Source of the DNA: Bacteroidales bacterium
GTDB taxonomy: Bacteria; Bacteroidota; Bacteroidia; Bacteroidales; UBA932
Assembly (NCBI GenBank): GCA_016283985.1
Contig: JAEENZ010000217.1
Span: forward strand, 1-18,867
DNA: 18,867 nt
Direction of reading: 5' to 3'
Every line of letters starts with the position of its first letter. The stretch's first letter is position 1. Of this stretch, positions 1-8,400 are shown in pieces. The position numbers were made by a program, and so were the translations under genes. The notes under the pieces were generated by a model, which was given only the letters and a program-made list of their open reading frames with translations, was not told the DNA's origin and searched no databases.

Positions 1-174
1 CACGTCGAGCACATGGCACTTCCGCGCCTGGCCGCCCTGGCCGAGGTGGCCTGGAGCAATGACAACCGTACGGATTACGACGATTTCGTAGACCGTATCG
101 TGAACGGCCTGCTTCCGATCTACGACGCCCGTGGATACAAATATGCCCCGTACGCCTTCAAGGACATTGAGTAA
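1..174 (+). CDS. Glycoside hydrolase family 20 (beta-N-acetylhexosaminidase), C-terminal end
   Basis: The reading frame is open from the first base of the window and ends at TAA 172-174, giving the last 57 residues of a longer protein. The run MALPRLAALAEVAWS followed by DYDDFVDRI and a PIYDARGYKYAPYAF tail is the usual C-terminal end of the TIM barrel in GH20 exo-beta-N-acetylhexosaminidases. These are exported in Bacteroidales and remove terminal GlcNAc or GalNAc from host glycans; export cannot be judged here because the N-terminus is missing. The catalytic Asp-Glu pair lies upstream of the window. This is host chromosome, 60 bases before the tRNA gene that the element uses as its target. 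Confidence 0.85.
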   Translation, partial: HVEHMALPRLAALAEVAWSNDNRTDYDDFVDRIVNGLLPIYDARGYKYAPYAFKDIE

Positions 175-177
175 TTA

Positions 178-210
178 TTTTTGACAACTCGCCAAAAAGC
201 GATACCTTTG
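178..210 (+). promoter_or_regulatory. Bacteroidetes-type promoter of tRNA-Arg
   Basis: A -33 box TTTTTG (178-183) and a -7 box TACCTTTG (203-210) are separated by 19 bases, which matches the Bacteroidetes sigma-ABfr consensus TTTG-N19/20-TAnnTTTG. Transcription would start near 217, about 17 bases before the tRNA. This promoter belongs to the host and remains attached to the tRNA rebuilt by integration. Confidence 0.85.
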
Positions 211-233
211 CACCCTCGGCACATCGAGGGACC

Positions 234-307
234 GGTTCCGTAGCTCAGCTGGATAGAGCAACAGCCTTCTAAGCTGTGGGCCCCGGGTTCGAATCCCGGC
301 GGAATCA
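234..307 (+). tRNA. tRNA-Arg (anticodon UCU), element target site
   Basis: The 74-nt sequence folds as a full cloverleaf. The acceptor GGTTCCG pairs with CGGAATC with one G-U pair; the D stem is GCTC/GAGC; the anticodon stem is ACAGC/GCTGT with loop CTTCTAA at 266-272, so the anticodon is TCT (268-270), reading AGA. The T arm is CCGGG-TTCGAAT-CCCGG and the discriminator is A307. CCA is not encoded. The gene is a chimera. The 5' part is host; the part 3' of the crossover, which lies within 263-280, must have come from the element, because the copy at attR differs in the variable loop and the first T-stem pair. Confidence 0.95.
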
Positions 308-308
308 C
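263..308. repeat. attL direct repeat in tRNA-Arg
   Basis: Bases 263-280 (anticodon stem-loop to variable loop) are identical to 18506-18523. Over the whole 46 bases there are three differences from the right copy: 281 (C/T), 283 (C/T) and 299 (G/A). Positions 283 and 299 pair with each other in the T stem. The crossover therefore most likely falls in the 18-bp identity block. Confidence 0.93.
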
Positions 309-311
309 AAA

Positions 312-346
312 AAGGTCAACTTACTGAAATATAGTAAGTTGACCTT
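312..346 (+). terminator. Element-borne terminator of tRNA-Arg
   Basis: A perfect 14-bp hairpin, AAGGTCAACTTACT (312-325) pairing with 333-346 around a 7-base loop, is followed by a T-rich stretch (CTTTGTTTATTCTT). It begins 5 bases after the tRNA and lies on the element side of attL, so it replaces the host terminator that was displaced to 18563. Confidence 0.8.
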
Positions 347-402
347 CTTTGTTTATTCTTTCCGTTGTTCGTTCTATATAAATCTTCTACTTGAAAAATC
401 AC

Positions 403-432
403 TTGTTTTTTTAGTAAACTTTTGTAACTTTG
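403..432 (+). promoter_or_regulatory. Promoter of the integrase gene
   Basis: TTG (403-405) and TAACTTTG (425-432) are spaced by 19 bases and fit the Bacteroidetes consensus. The start would be near 439, leaving a leader of about 47 bases. The promoter is on the element side, so it stays with the integrase in the excised circle. Confidence 0.75.
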
Positions 433-485
433 CGAAATAATACGTAAAATAATGTGAGTATAACGTGAGTAAATGATGGGATTCT

Positions 486-1766
486 ATGCTAAAGGCAAGC
501 TTATATTTGGATACTCGGAAGGAGGATAAACAAGGACTCTTCACATTGTATTTCGTATTAACTAAGAATGGTACTCGGGCATTGTTTTCGTCAGGACTGA
601 AGTTGATGCGTGCTCAGTGGAAGAATGGAGTTGTCATCGATCACCCTAAAAAAGCATTTTGGAACAGCTATCTTTCGGCAAAGAAAGGAGATATAGATAG
701 GGCAATCATTGAACTGTCCTACAATGGAGCGTTTGTCAATAAAACAGCTAAGGAATCACTTCAAATTCTAAAAGAGTATCTTGATCCTGAATTGGCGGCA
801 AAGAAAGCGGAGGAGAATAGAAGGATAGCGATGGAGAAAAATAGTTTCATGCGTTTCTTCTCGGCGCGATTAGAAACGATTGAAAACGATGGCACCCGTA
901 CTCTTTACAGAGATACATACAATAAAGTTATCAGATATTGCCGCGCGCATGATATTGATCCCCAAATCCTCTCTTTTTCCGATATTGATAAAAAATGGTT
1001 AGAGTCTTTTGAGCATGAATGTCTTATTACTCAGAGACAAAACACTGCGAGTAGACATCTTAGAGATATTCGAGCTGTGTTCAATTCTGCTATTGACGAG
1101 GGAATCACAACGTGTTACCCTTTCCGAAAGTTTGTGATTAAGAAGGAAGAGACTTTGGATAAATCATATACGGCAAAAGAATTGAGAACATTCTTTAATT
1201 ATGAATGCTATGAAGGAGGTCAACGCGAATCGGTCGATATGTTTAAATTAATGTTCTGTTTAATCGGGATAAACTGCGTGGATCTAGCTTACGCCGCCGA
1301 AGCGGATCGAGGTAGATTAAACTATGTCAGGATGAAGACCCATAAACCATACTCTGTCAAGATAGAACTTGAAGCTCAGAAATTGATTAATAAGTATAGG
1401 GGAGTGAACGGCAGGCTTGTCAATATCCTTGATAGGAGCTCAAACTATAAAACATATTTCAACCGAATGTCGAAAAACCTAAGGAAAGTTGGTTTGATTC
1501 GCGTATCGGGCAAAAAGAGCAATGGAAAGGCTATTCTTCCAGGCATCTGTATTGGCTCGGCGCGAACGTCTTGGGCGACAATCGCACAGGAGGAACTGGA
1601 TATCCCACGAGAGGTGATAGCTGCTGCTTTAGGCCATCATACGGTTGATGTTACATCGACTTATCTTAGGACTGACTGGCGCAGAAAGGTCGATGAGGCC
1701 AATCGTATGGTTCTGGATTGGGTTTTTTATGAAAAACGCCCAATGCAGCAGGTAAAAAAAGTGTAA
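486..1766 (+). CDS. int: Tyrosine recombinase (integrase), Arg-I-deficient type
   Basis: This 426-residue protein has the three-part layout of Bacteroidetes integrases: an N-terminal arm-binding region (about 1-90), a SAM-like core-binding domain (about 115-210) and a C-terminal catalytic domain. The visible catalytic residues are Arg360 (in SARTSWATIA), His384 (in LGHH) and the nucleophile Tyr393, with the usual nine-residue His-Tyr spacing. The position of the first catalytic arginine is filled by Asn263 (LIGINCVDLAY). The HxxR histidine position is Gly357. Loss of Arg-I is known in the CTnDOT integrase, where it is serine, so activity is plausible. The protein should cut and join the tRNA-Arg attachment sites, with the excisionase-like protein at 17513-17710 as the likely directionality factor. 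The first in-frame ATG after the promoter was taken as the start. Confidence 0.93.
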   Translation: MLKASLYLDTRKEDKQGLFTLYFVLTKNGTRALFSSGLKLMRAQWKNGVVIDHPKKAFWNSYLSAKKGDIDRAIIELSYNGAFVNKTAKESLQILKEYLDPELAAKKAEENRRIAMEKNSFMRFFSARLETIENDGTRTLYRDTYNKVIRYCRAHDIDPQILSFSDIDKKWLESFEHECLITQRQNTASRHLRDIRAVFNSAIDEGITTCYPFRKFVIKKEETLDKSYTAKELRTFFNYECYEGGQRESVDMFKLMFCLIGINCVDLAYAAEADRGRLNYVRMKTHKPYSVKIELEAQKLINKYRGVNGRLVNILDRSSNYKTYFNRMSKNLRKVGLIRVSGKKSNGKAILPGICIGSARTSWATIAQEELDIPREVIAAALGHHTVDVTSTYLRTDWRRKVDEANRMVLDWVFYEKRPMQQVKKV

Positions 1767-1776
1767 TAGTTTAAAG

Positions 1777-1790
1777 TGGCTCAAGAGCCA
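1777..1790 (+). terminator. Weak hairpin after the integrase
   Basis: TGGCTC (1777-1782) and GAGCCA (1785-1790) form a short perfect hairpin 10 bases after the integrase stop, followed by only a moderately T-rich stretch. It may help end the transcript, and lies between two converging genes. Confidence 0.35.
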
Positions 1791-1875
1791 GCTTTCTTCC
1801 ATATGAATGTGCTCTACAGGGCCCTCTTGGGTCTATGAGGGTGCTTACACTGCCTTAGTTGTAATGAGTGGCGAG

Positions 1876-2808
1876 TCATTTGACGCTTCGATAGACGGAA
1901 TATAGGTCCATGAGCTTGTCAATTAGCTTCCTGACTTCTTCAGGCTTGGTTCGGAGGTATTCCTTGGAATCTCCGAGCAGGAACGCGCGGCCGCCCTTCT
2001 CGAGGTACGCATCGTGAATGAGGTGGAGTTTGTCCTCGCAGACGACGTAGACACCTTTCTTGGTCCTAAACTTTTCGAAAGCAGCGATGAGTTCATTGTA
2101 TCCTTTGCCTATGGAAACGAGATTCTCTGACTGGCTAGAGGCCGCAGCCGAAAAGCCGAATTGGCTTCCTTCCAGATGATCGTTTCCCTGCAGAAACATC
2201 AGCGCCGAGTACAACTCTTGGAGCATCCTTTCCTTTTCGGCATTGACCTCGCTCAGTAATTTTCTGAGTTGATGCAGCCGGTCTTTTTCATGTTCGATTG
2301 CCTCTTTGAGCGAGTCGGCCTCTTTGGCGACATCTTCCTTTACCTTCGCGAGGCGTTCGTTTTCGATCTGTTGCTTGAGCAGGTCCCACATCTCGAATGG
2401 GACGTCCTCCCCATTGGCGAACTTGAGCAGGGCCGGAATGTCTTCCATCTTGATGTTGCCGGCGGCGACGCCCTTCAGGAGAATGGCCCGGATGTTCTCC
2501 TCGGATTCAATGCCCACAGGCTCTATCTCGGGGATTTCATTGACACTCTTGACGGTAACAGCTTTCCCGCGGAGGAGGTTATATCGGTCGATATCCATAT
2601 CGCTTGCATTGAGTGCGTCAAAAAACACATCGACGTAATTGTAGTCCCTCTTGATTTTTAAAACGAGCCAAAACCTTGAAGCACTTTTTCCACGCCGAAT
2701 GTCGGTAGATATCAGGGTTCCGGTAATTGAGTCCAGGGGCAGAAGGCCGTTCTCCTGGTCCTCCTTGGGAGGGACCAGTTTGTTCTTGTTCGCGAATAAC
2801 TTTTGCAT
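1876..2808 (-). CDS. Unknown coiled-coil protein with a structured leader
   Basis: I do not recognise this 310-residue protein. It has no signal peptide or membrane segment, so it is probably cytoplasmic. Residues about 25-95 (GTLISTDIRRGKSASRFWLVL onward) are rich in alternating beta-type residues and could be an OB-like or similar small beta fold. Residues about 140-205 are strongly charged with heptad spacing (ERLAKVKEDVAKEADSLKEA, then KDRLHQLRKLL), typical of a coiled coil. The last 100 residues are an alpha/beta region. It is convergent with the integrase and divergent from the Fic gene. Its promoter lies about 220 bases upstream, and the intervening leader ends in a terminator-like hairpin (2823-2895). 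The long, folded leader makes controlled read-through likely, but the trigger is unknown. Confidence 0.75.
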   Translation of the reverse strand: MQKLFANKNKLVPPKEDQENGLLPLDSITGTLISTDIRRGKSASRFWLVLKIKRDYNYVDVFFDALNASDMDIDRYNLLRGKAVTVKSVNEIPEIEPVGIESEENIRAILLKGVAAGNIKMEDIPALLKFANGEDVPFEMWDLLKQQIENERLAKVKEDVAKEADSLKEAIEHEKDRLHQLRKLLSEVNAEKERMLQELYSALMFLQGNDHLEGSQFGFSAAASSQSENLVSIGKGYNELIAAFEKFRTKKGVYVVCEDKLHLIHDAYLEKGGRAFLLGDSKEYLRTKPEEVRKLIDKLMDLYSVYRSVK

Positions 2809-2822
2809 ATTTGATATGGGTT

Positions 2823-2895
2823 AAAAAAAGTGTGGGGTGTGTCCCTAGGGTCGGAGGTTCGGGAAAACCGGAACACATAGGAACAGCCCCACACT
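2823..2895 (-). terminator. Terminator-like hairpin in the leader (candidate attenuator)
   Basis: Read on the minus strand, AGTGTGGGG pairs with CCCCACACT (outer arms 2887-2895 and 2829-2837). The stem probably extends inward (CTGTTCCT against AGGGACAC with bulges). It encloses a second hairpin, GTTCCGG-TTTT-CCCGAAC, with one mismatch (2857-2874). The outer stem runs straight into seven Ts (2829-2823). This is the form of an intrinsic terminator, yet it sits 14 bases before the start codon at 2808. Confidence 0.6.
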
Positions 2896-2903
2896 CGTAT
2901 CTA

Positions 2904-2933
2904 AAGAGCCTTACGACACGATGTAAGGCTCTT
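2904..2933 (-). other. Upstream leader hairpin
   Basis: A perfect 11-bp stem, AAGAGCCTTAC / GTAAGGCTCTT, encloses an 8-base loop. It is not followed by a T run on either strand, so it is not a terminator. It precedes the terminator-like hairpin by 8 bases in the same leader and may be part of one regulatory RNA fold. Confidence 0.5.
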
Positions 2934-3029
2934 GACACAAAGCAAGTTGCCGCCTAATCCTGTGTTCAAAAATTTCCCGATTTCCGACCCGGACTCAGCG
3001 TTGTTTATGTCGCCACTTTCGCGGCTTTA

Positions 3030-3061
3030 CAAAAGTATAACTTTTTTGGGATAACCGCAAA
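3030..3061 (-). promoter_or_regulatory. Promoter of the coiled-coil gene
   Basis: On the minus strand TTTG (3061-3058), 20 bases, then TACTTTTG (3037-3030) match the Bacteroidetes consensus. The predicted start is near 3023, giving a leader of about 215 bases before the start codon at 2808. The stretch 2809-3201 contains no gene. It holds this promoter, the leader hairpins, and the operators and promoter of the Fic gene. Confidence 0.65.
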
Positions 3062-3128
3062 ATTAGGTTCACAATGCACTGTTCGAAAAACGTTTTAGGT
3101 TATTTTTTAGAATTCCTTCCTTTATCGT

Positions 3129-3169
3129 TGCGGATTTTAATCCGCATTTCCTGCGGTTTGTAATCCGCA
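3129..3169. promoter_or_regulatory. Two tandem 18-bp palindromic operators
   Basis: TGCGGATTTTAATCCGCA (3129-3146) and TGCGGTTTGTAATCCGCA (3152-3169) share the arms TGCGG and AATCCGCA. Their starts are 23 bp apart, close to two helical turns, so both would face the same side of the DNA. The second overlaps the -33 region of the Fic promoter. Symmetric spacing and position point to a repressor-binding site. Confidence 0.7.
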
Positions 3170-3183
3170 AATGATTATATTTG
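3157..3183 (+). promoter_or_regulatory. Fic gene promoter
   Basis: A good -7 box TATATTTG lies at 3176-3183. The only TTTG upstream (3157-3160) is 15 bases away, shorter than usual, and it lies inside the second palindrome. A weak -33 box covered by an operator suits a tightly controlled gene. The leader would be only about 12 bases. Confidence 0.55.
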
Positions 3184-3201
3184 CAAAAAATCGCGTGCAG
3201 T

Positions 3202-4332
3202 ATGTACATCCATCAAACAACAGAGTGGCCGAATTTCACATGGGACAGGGCCAGCATTGGAGAGAAGTTGATAAAGGTAAACAAGGCCGCTGGATTCCTA
3301 CAGGGGCGTTTGTCTGCCATTGGTTTTGACGTGCAGCAGCAGGCGGCCGTGGAGACATTGACACACGACATCGTTGCTTCTTCTGAGATCGAGAATGTGG
3401 TGCTGAACTCGGATCAGGTTCGCTCTTCCGTCGCCCGCAGAATGGGCGTTCGCATCACCAATGAGACGGAGCCCTCCCACTATGTGGAAGGCGTCGTTGA
3501 AATGATGCTAGATGCTGTAACGAACTATACCAAGCCTTTGACGGACGAGCGACTCTTTGGCTGGCACAACTGCCTATTCCCCACAGGGCGTAGCGGAATG
3601 GAGATCATCAATGTTGGTAGATACCGCGTTGATCCGATGAACGTTGAGTCCGGCGCCATGGGCTGCGAGAAGATCCATTATCGCGCGCCTGAGCCGGAGC
3701 GTGTGCCAGCAGAAATGAAGCGCTTCCTTGCCTGGTTCAATTCTGAAGATACGCCGAAAGACTATGTGAAATCGGCAGTAGCGCATTTCTGGTTCGTGAG
3801 CATCCACCCGTTTGATGACGGGAACGGCCGTATCAGCCGGGCCATCGCCGATATGGCACTGAGCCAGGCGGACAATTCTACGATGCGGTACTTCAGCATT
3901 TCCCGCCAGATCAACAAGGAGAAGCGAAAATACAACGATATCCTGGAATGGTGCCAGAAGGGAAGTTGCGATATCACGGCATGGATAGATTGGTATTTGG
4001 ACTGCATGCTGCGTGCCATCGAGGGCGCAGAGGAAATGCTTTCGTCCATTTTCAATAAAGCCATCTTCTGGCAAATACATTCCCAAACTGCCATCAACGA
4101 CCGCCAGAAGAAAGTCCTGAACATCTATCTCGACGGGTACATCGGAAAGTTGACAGTCAAGAACTGGGCTAAGCAAGCTGGGGTTTCGGTAGATACGGCA
4201 GAGCGCGATGTCAAGGCCATGGTTGATGCTGGCATCCTTGTCCCTCAGGACGGAAAACAAAGAAATGTTTCTTACGGAATACACATATCCGACAATCTGG
4301 TACTGACACCAGGTTCCGGGGAGGACGAATAG
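3202..4332 (+). CDS. fic: Fic-domain protein (DUF4172 type) with C-terminal winged helix
   Basis: Fic enzymes move AMP from ATP (or a related group) onto hydroxyl side chains of target proteins. Three parts are visible. An N-terminal DUF4172-like domain (MYIHQ... to about 90) contains the inhibitory motif S60xxxE64-N65, which in class II Fic proteins blocks the ATP site. The Fic core has the complete catalytic motif H202-PFDDGNGR-210. A C-terminal winged-helix domain (about 315-360, KLTVKNWAKQAGVS then RDVKAMVDAGIL) probably binds DNA. The ATG at 3202 was chosen because an upstream TTG at 3181 lies inside the -7 box. Two palindromic operators sit just upstream, and the protein's own winged helix is a natural candidate to bind them. 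It precedes the nuclease and restriction genes by 120 bases. Targets are unknown. Confidence 0.92.
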   Translation: MYIHQTTEWPNFTWDRASIGEKLIKVNKAAGFLQGRLSAIGFDVQQQAAVETLTHDIVASSEIENVVLNSDQVRSSVARRMGVRITNETEPSHYVEGVVEMMLDAVTNYTKPLTDERLFGWHNCLFPTGRSGMEIINVGRYRVDPMNVESGAMGCEKIHYRAPEPERVPAEMKRFLAWFNSEDTPKDYVKSAVAHFWFVSIHPFDDGNGRISRAIADMALSQADNSTMRYFSISRQINKEKRKYNDILEWCQKGSCDITAWIDWYLDCMLRAIEGAEEMLSSIFNKAIFWQIHSQTAINDRQKKVLNIYLDGYIGKLTVKNWAKQAGVSVDTAERDVKAMVDAGILVPQDGKQRNVSYGIHISDNLVLTPGSGEDE

Positions 4333-4363
4333 CTGAAGTATTGAAATAAACCTTTGATTTAAA

Positions 4364-4434
4364 TTGACACAACGGGAAGTGTAATAAATTTGCATTTCCC
4401 GATTTATTTTGATACATTTGTGTCATTGATACAC
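4364..4434 (+). promoter_or_regulatory. Tandem overlapping promoters with repeated TTGAYACA sites
   Basis: Promoter 1: TTG (4364-4366), 18 bases, TAAATTTG (4385-4392). Promoter 2: TTTG (4389-4392), 20 bases, TACATTTG (4413-4420). The TTTG of the first -7 box would serve as the -33 box of the second, so the two could not be used at the same time. Copies of TTGACACA or TTGATACA occur at 4364, 4409 and 4426, and an inverted one at 4419-4425, which may be operator half-sites. Confidence 0.6.
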
Positions 4435-4452
4435 TTCAAGAAAGATGATGCG

Positions 4453-5400
4453 ATGGGGAAAGATGTCCTTATAAGATATGCTTTCGATGATTCCGGCCGA
4501 GTTGTCAATGTGCGAGAGGTGGTCAAAGGGAAGGCATATTTTTGTCCCGAATGCGGTGAACGCCTGAAGTTCCGGCACGGAGAGGTCCGGCGCCATCATT
4601 TCGCTCATATCAACGGAGGCCACTGCACGAACGAAAGTACGCTCCATGCTATCTTCAAAATAAAGGCGGCGGAACTGTTCGAGTGCCTGCTCGTTGAAGG
4701 AAAAGGCTTTTCTCTTTCCTGGACCTGCCCTGACTGTGGCCTAAGGTTTAAGGGCGGGGACCTGCTTCTTTCCGTAGCATCCGTCAAGGTAGAACACGAT
4801 CTCGGCCCGTGCCGGCCTGATGTGGCGCTGTTGGACAAGGAAGGAAACCCCGTCGTCGCTTTTGAGGTCGTCGTTACACATTCCCCAGAAGAGCAAGCCG
4901 TCTCGTATTACAAAGAAAACGGTATTGTTATGGTTACCGTAGACTTGGATCGTGATGAAAGCCTTGATTTGAATGATATTGATGCTGTAATTGCCGAGAG
5001 GTCCAAGGTTTTTCTTTGTTGCAATAGGGTTTGTGCCGGATACAACACAAAGAACACTTACAAGTCTCTTGTCAAGGAGTCCTGTGTCTGCCCCCAATGC
5101 AACCGGAATTATGAAGTAGTCGTTGTGTTGCATAAGACTCCTTTGGGAGCATGGGCTTTCCCAGATCTGACGACTGAAGAGATGACTACCGCAGAAGGGT
5201 TGTTCGATGGAAATGTTAGTTTAATCGAACGAAAGCGAAAACTGGCCGGCCGTGATATTGTCACGAAACGTACGAGATGCGCATGTTTTCCGGTAAAGAA
5301 AGTTCCCACGCCGGTCCGCAGGCGCCCTTCTGATCCTGTTGTCAATTATCGAGGTAGACATATGAAACTCTCAACCTTGAAGAAAAAGTACATCGATTAA
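4453..5400 (+). CDS. CoiA-like zinc-ribbon / PD-(D/E)XK-type protein
   Basis: This 315-residue protein begins with a zinc ribbon (C31-PEC-34) followed by RHHFAH, the usual opening of CoiA-like competence-associated proteins. A second ribbon has C92-PDC-95. The middle (about 115-170) resembles a restriction-endonuclease fold: PDVAL with Asp123, then VVAFEVVVTHS with Glu138. The lysine expected next to the glutamate is not present, so cleavage activity is uncertain. A cysteine cluster C189, C190, C194, C213 and C216 suggests a third metal site. CoiA acts in natural transformation, but CoiA-like proteins also occur in defence loci, and here the next gene is a restriction-modification enzyme one base away. 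I started it at ATG 4453 rather than at an upstream TTG at 4390 that lies within promoter sequence. Confidence 0.75.
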   Translation: MGKDVLIRYAFDDSGRVVNVREVVKGKAYFCPECGERLKFRHGEVRRHHFAHINGGHCTNESTLHAIFKIKAAELFECLLVEGKGFSLSWTCPDCGLRFKGGDLLLSVASVKVEHDLGPCRPDVALLDKEGNPVVAFEVVVTHSPEEQAVSYYKENGIVMVTVDLDRDESLDLNDIDAVIAERSKVFLCCNRVCAGYNTKNTYKSLVKESCVCPQCNRNYEVVVVLHKTPLGAWAFPDLTTEEMTTAEGLFDGNVSLIERKRKLAGRDIVTKRTRCACFPVKKVPTPVRRRPSDPVVNYRGRHMKLSTLKKKYID

Positions 5401-5401
5401 T

Positions 5402-8400
5402 ATGGTCTATAAAGAATACATCAAGGAGTTGGATCGGCTTTACTCCGTCGGTAACACCACAGAGCATAGTTTCAGGGGAGCATTGGCATCGTACCTGCAG
5501 GAGATTCTCAAGGATTTCGTCGTGACGAATGAACCTGGCCGCATCGAGTGCGGGGCTCCGGATTACGTCATTACCAGGAATAATATCCCTCTCGCCTTTA
5601 TCGAGGCGAAGGATATCAACGATCATGACCTAGAGGGCCGGCGCGAGCACAAGGAGCAGTTCAACCGCTACAAGGAATCCCTGGACCGCATCGTCTTTAC
5701 GGATTACCTCGTATTCCACATGTTCATCGGTGGAGAATGGTGTGAGAGCGTCCGTATTGCCGATGTTCACGGAAACCGTATCGTAGCCGTATCGGACGGC
5801 CAGCCGAAGTTCGAGGAGATGGTCCGGTTTCTCGCTACCGGCGGACGGCAGAAGATAACTTCTTCTTCGGTGCTGGCTCGGCATATGGCCTCAAAGGCGC
5901 ATCTTCTGGCAGAAGCTGTTAATAAGCGGCTGTTGCTTGCCGGCGAGGATTCGCAGAACAGCATCGCCGCCCAGCTCGCCGCCTTTAGGGCTTATCTGAT
6001 TCACGATCTTAAGGCTGAGGAATTTGCCGATATCTATGCACAGACCATTGTGTACGGGCTCTTCACGGCACGCCTGAACGACGCCACGCCGGAGGACTTT
6101 TCCAGGCAGGAGGCGGCGAACCTCATTCCAAAATCCAATCCGTTCCTTCGCCAGATATTCCAAAGCATCGCCGGGTATGACCTTGACGAGAGTATCGCAT
6201 GGATTGTGGATGACCTGGTGGCGATGTTTGCCGTGACGGATGCGGAGAAAATCATGGCCAACTACGGCATGAACAAGCGACATGACGACCCCATCGTGCA
6301 TTTCTATGAAGATTTCCTTGCGGAATATGATCCCAAGCTTCGTAAGGCACGAGGGGTGTGGTATACGCCGGCGCCGGTCGTGAGGTTCATCGTAAAGTCC
6401 GTGGACGAGATCCTGCAGAAAGAGTTCGGCCTTCCGATGGGGCTCGCTGACGATTCCATGGTCACCATAGACCGTGTTGTCGAGCAGTCTTATGACAAGC
6501 GCAGCAAGGACGGCATGAAGCACGAGCAGGTAAAGGTTCACCGCGTGCAGATTCTCGACCCGGCGACGGGTACGGGCACGTTCCTGGCGGAGATCATTAA
6601 CCAGATACGGGACAAGTTCGACGGTATGGAGGGTATGTGGCCGTCCTATGTTGAGAAGAGTCTCATCCCGCGCATCCACGGTTTCGAGATTCTGATGGCT
6701 TCGTACACCATTGCTCACCTGAAGCTTTCGTTGATGCTGAAAGCGACAGGATACAATAACGAGCTTAATCGACGGCTGAATGTCTTCCTGACGAATTCAC
6801 TTGAGGAAGGAACGCCGAGGGCGTCTACGCTGTTCGCCAGTTGGTTGTCAAACGAGGCAAATGAGGCGAATCGCGTAAAGTTGGAAACGCCCGTCATGGT
6901 GGCCATCGGGAATCCGCCGTATTCGATAAGTAGCCAAAATAATAACAAATGGATCAATCATTTGGTTGAACCCTATAAAAGTGATCTTAATGAAAAGAAT
7001 ATACAAGCCTTGTCGGATGATTATGTCAAATTTATACGTCTTGGTCAGTATTTTATAGACAAGAACGGAGAGGGCGTCTTGGCATTTATCACAAACAACA
7101 GTTATTTGGGCGGTATTGTCCATCGACAAATGCGTTTAAGCCTACTCAAGTCTTTTAATAAGATTTTCATTTTGAATTTGCATGGGTATTCATTGAGTGG
7201 TGAAACGTCAAAAGAAGGACATCCTGACGAAAATGTGTTTGATATTATGCAGGGGGTGTCTATTGGTATTTTTGTTAAGTATAAGAAGAAAAACTTAGAT
7301 AACATGGCTGATGTATTTTACGAAGACCTTTTCGGCGATCGTAATTCAAAATACGAGTATTTATGTCACCATACTATTGAGTCAATTTGTAAACCAATAT
7401 CGGTTTCGAGACCTAACTTCTTCTTTATACCCAAAGACTTAGACACTGGCAAAGAATATCTTAACTACCTCAAGATAACTGATCTATTTATCAAGTATAA
7501 CAATGGTATTGAAACAGGAAAAGATGATTTTTTCTTAGATTTTGATACAGCCGGGTTGCGTGATCGATTAAGTATCGCATTTAGTGATAAGGAAGAGGCT
7601 GTCCGTAAGTATAATATTGAAGACTCAGACAATTATCGTTTTCGCACAAAGTTTATGCAGGCGTCTTTTGATTGCAAGAAGATAGTGTCTGTCCATTACC
7701 GTCCTTTTGATATTCGTGCTTGCTATTATGATACTTTTTTGCAAAGGCGGCCAGCAGCAGAATTGATGAGTAGTATGCTTTATCCCAATTTGGGGATTAT
7801 TGCGCCAAGACAAGTCCCAATAAGTTTCCAGCATTGTTTTGTTTCCAATATTCCTACGGGGTGTAACTTAACCGGTTCTGCAAAAAAATTTGGTAGTGGC
7901 CCAATATTTCCTCTCTATATTTATTTAGATGACGGAACAAAAGTGCTCAACATAAGGGAACATATAATTAAGGATTTTTGTAATACACTTCAGAATTCAG
8001 TTGCACCGCTAGATTTGATTGATTATCTGTATGCTATACTTCACAGCCCTTCATATTGTGAGACCTATAAGGAGTTCTTGAAGATTGACTTCCCTCGCAT
8101 CCCATATCCCAAGGACGCCAATCAGTTCCATCGCCTGGCCGAAAAGGGTGCTGAGATGCGGAGGCTGCACTTGATGGAAGATGCCGGCTCCTGGCCGCGT
8201 GTCGTATCCTTCCCTGTCACGGGAGATAACTTGGTCGACAAGGTGTCCTATGCCGACGGCAAGGTGTTCATCAATAAGGAACAATACTTCGGCAACGTGT
8301 CCGAGCTCGCCTGGAACTTCTATATCGGCGGCTACCAGCCTGCCCAGAAATGGCTCAAGGACCGCAAAGGCCGGGCACTGGACTACCAGGACATCCTGCA

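Noticed and set aside
2618..2938. 106-residue minus-strand frame across the leader
   Set aside because: It overlaps the real coiled-coil gene and the hairpins, and its composition reflects the structured RNA.
3181..3201. TTG start seven codons upstream of the Fic gene
   Set aside because: The TTG is part of the -7 box TATATTTG; ATG 3202 gives the normal DUF4172 start.
3574..4395. 273-residue minus-strand frame opposite Fic
   Set aside because: Shadow of the Fic gene, without family motifs.
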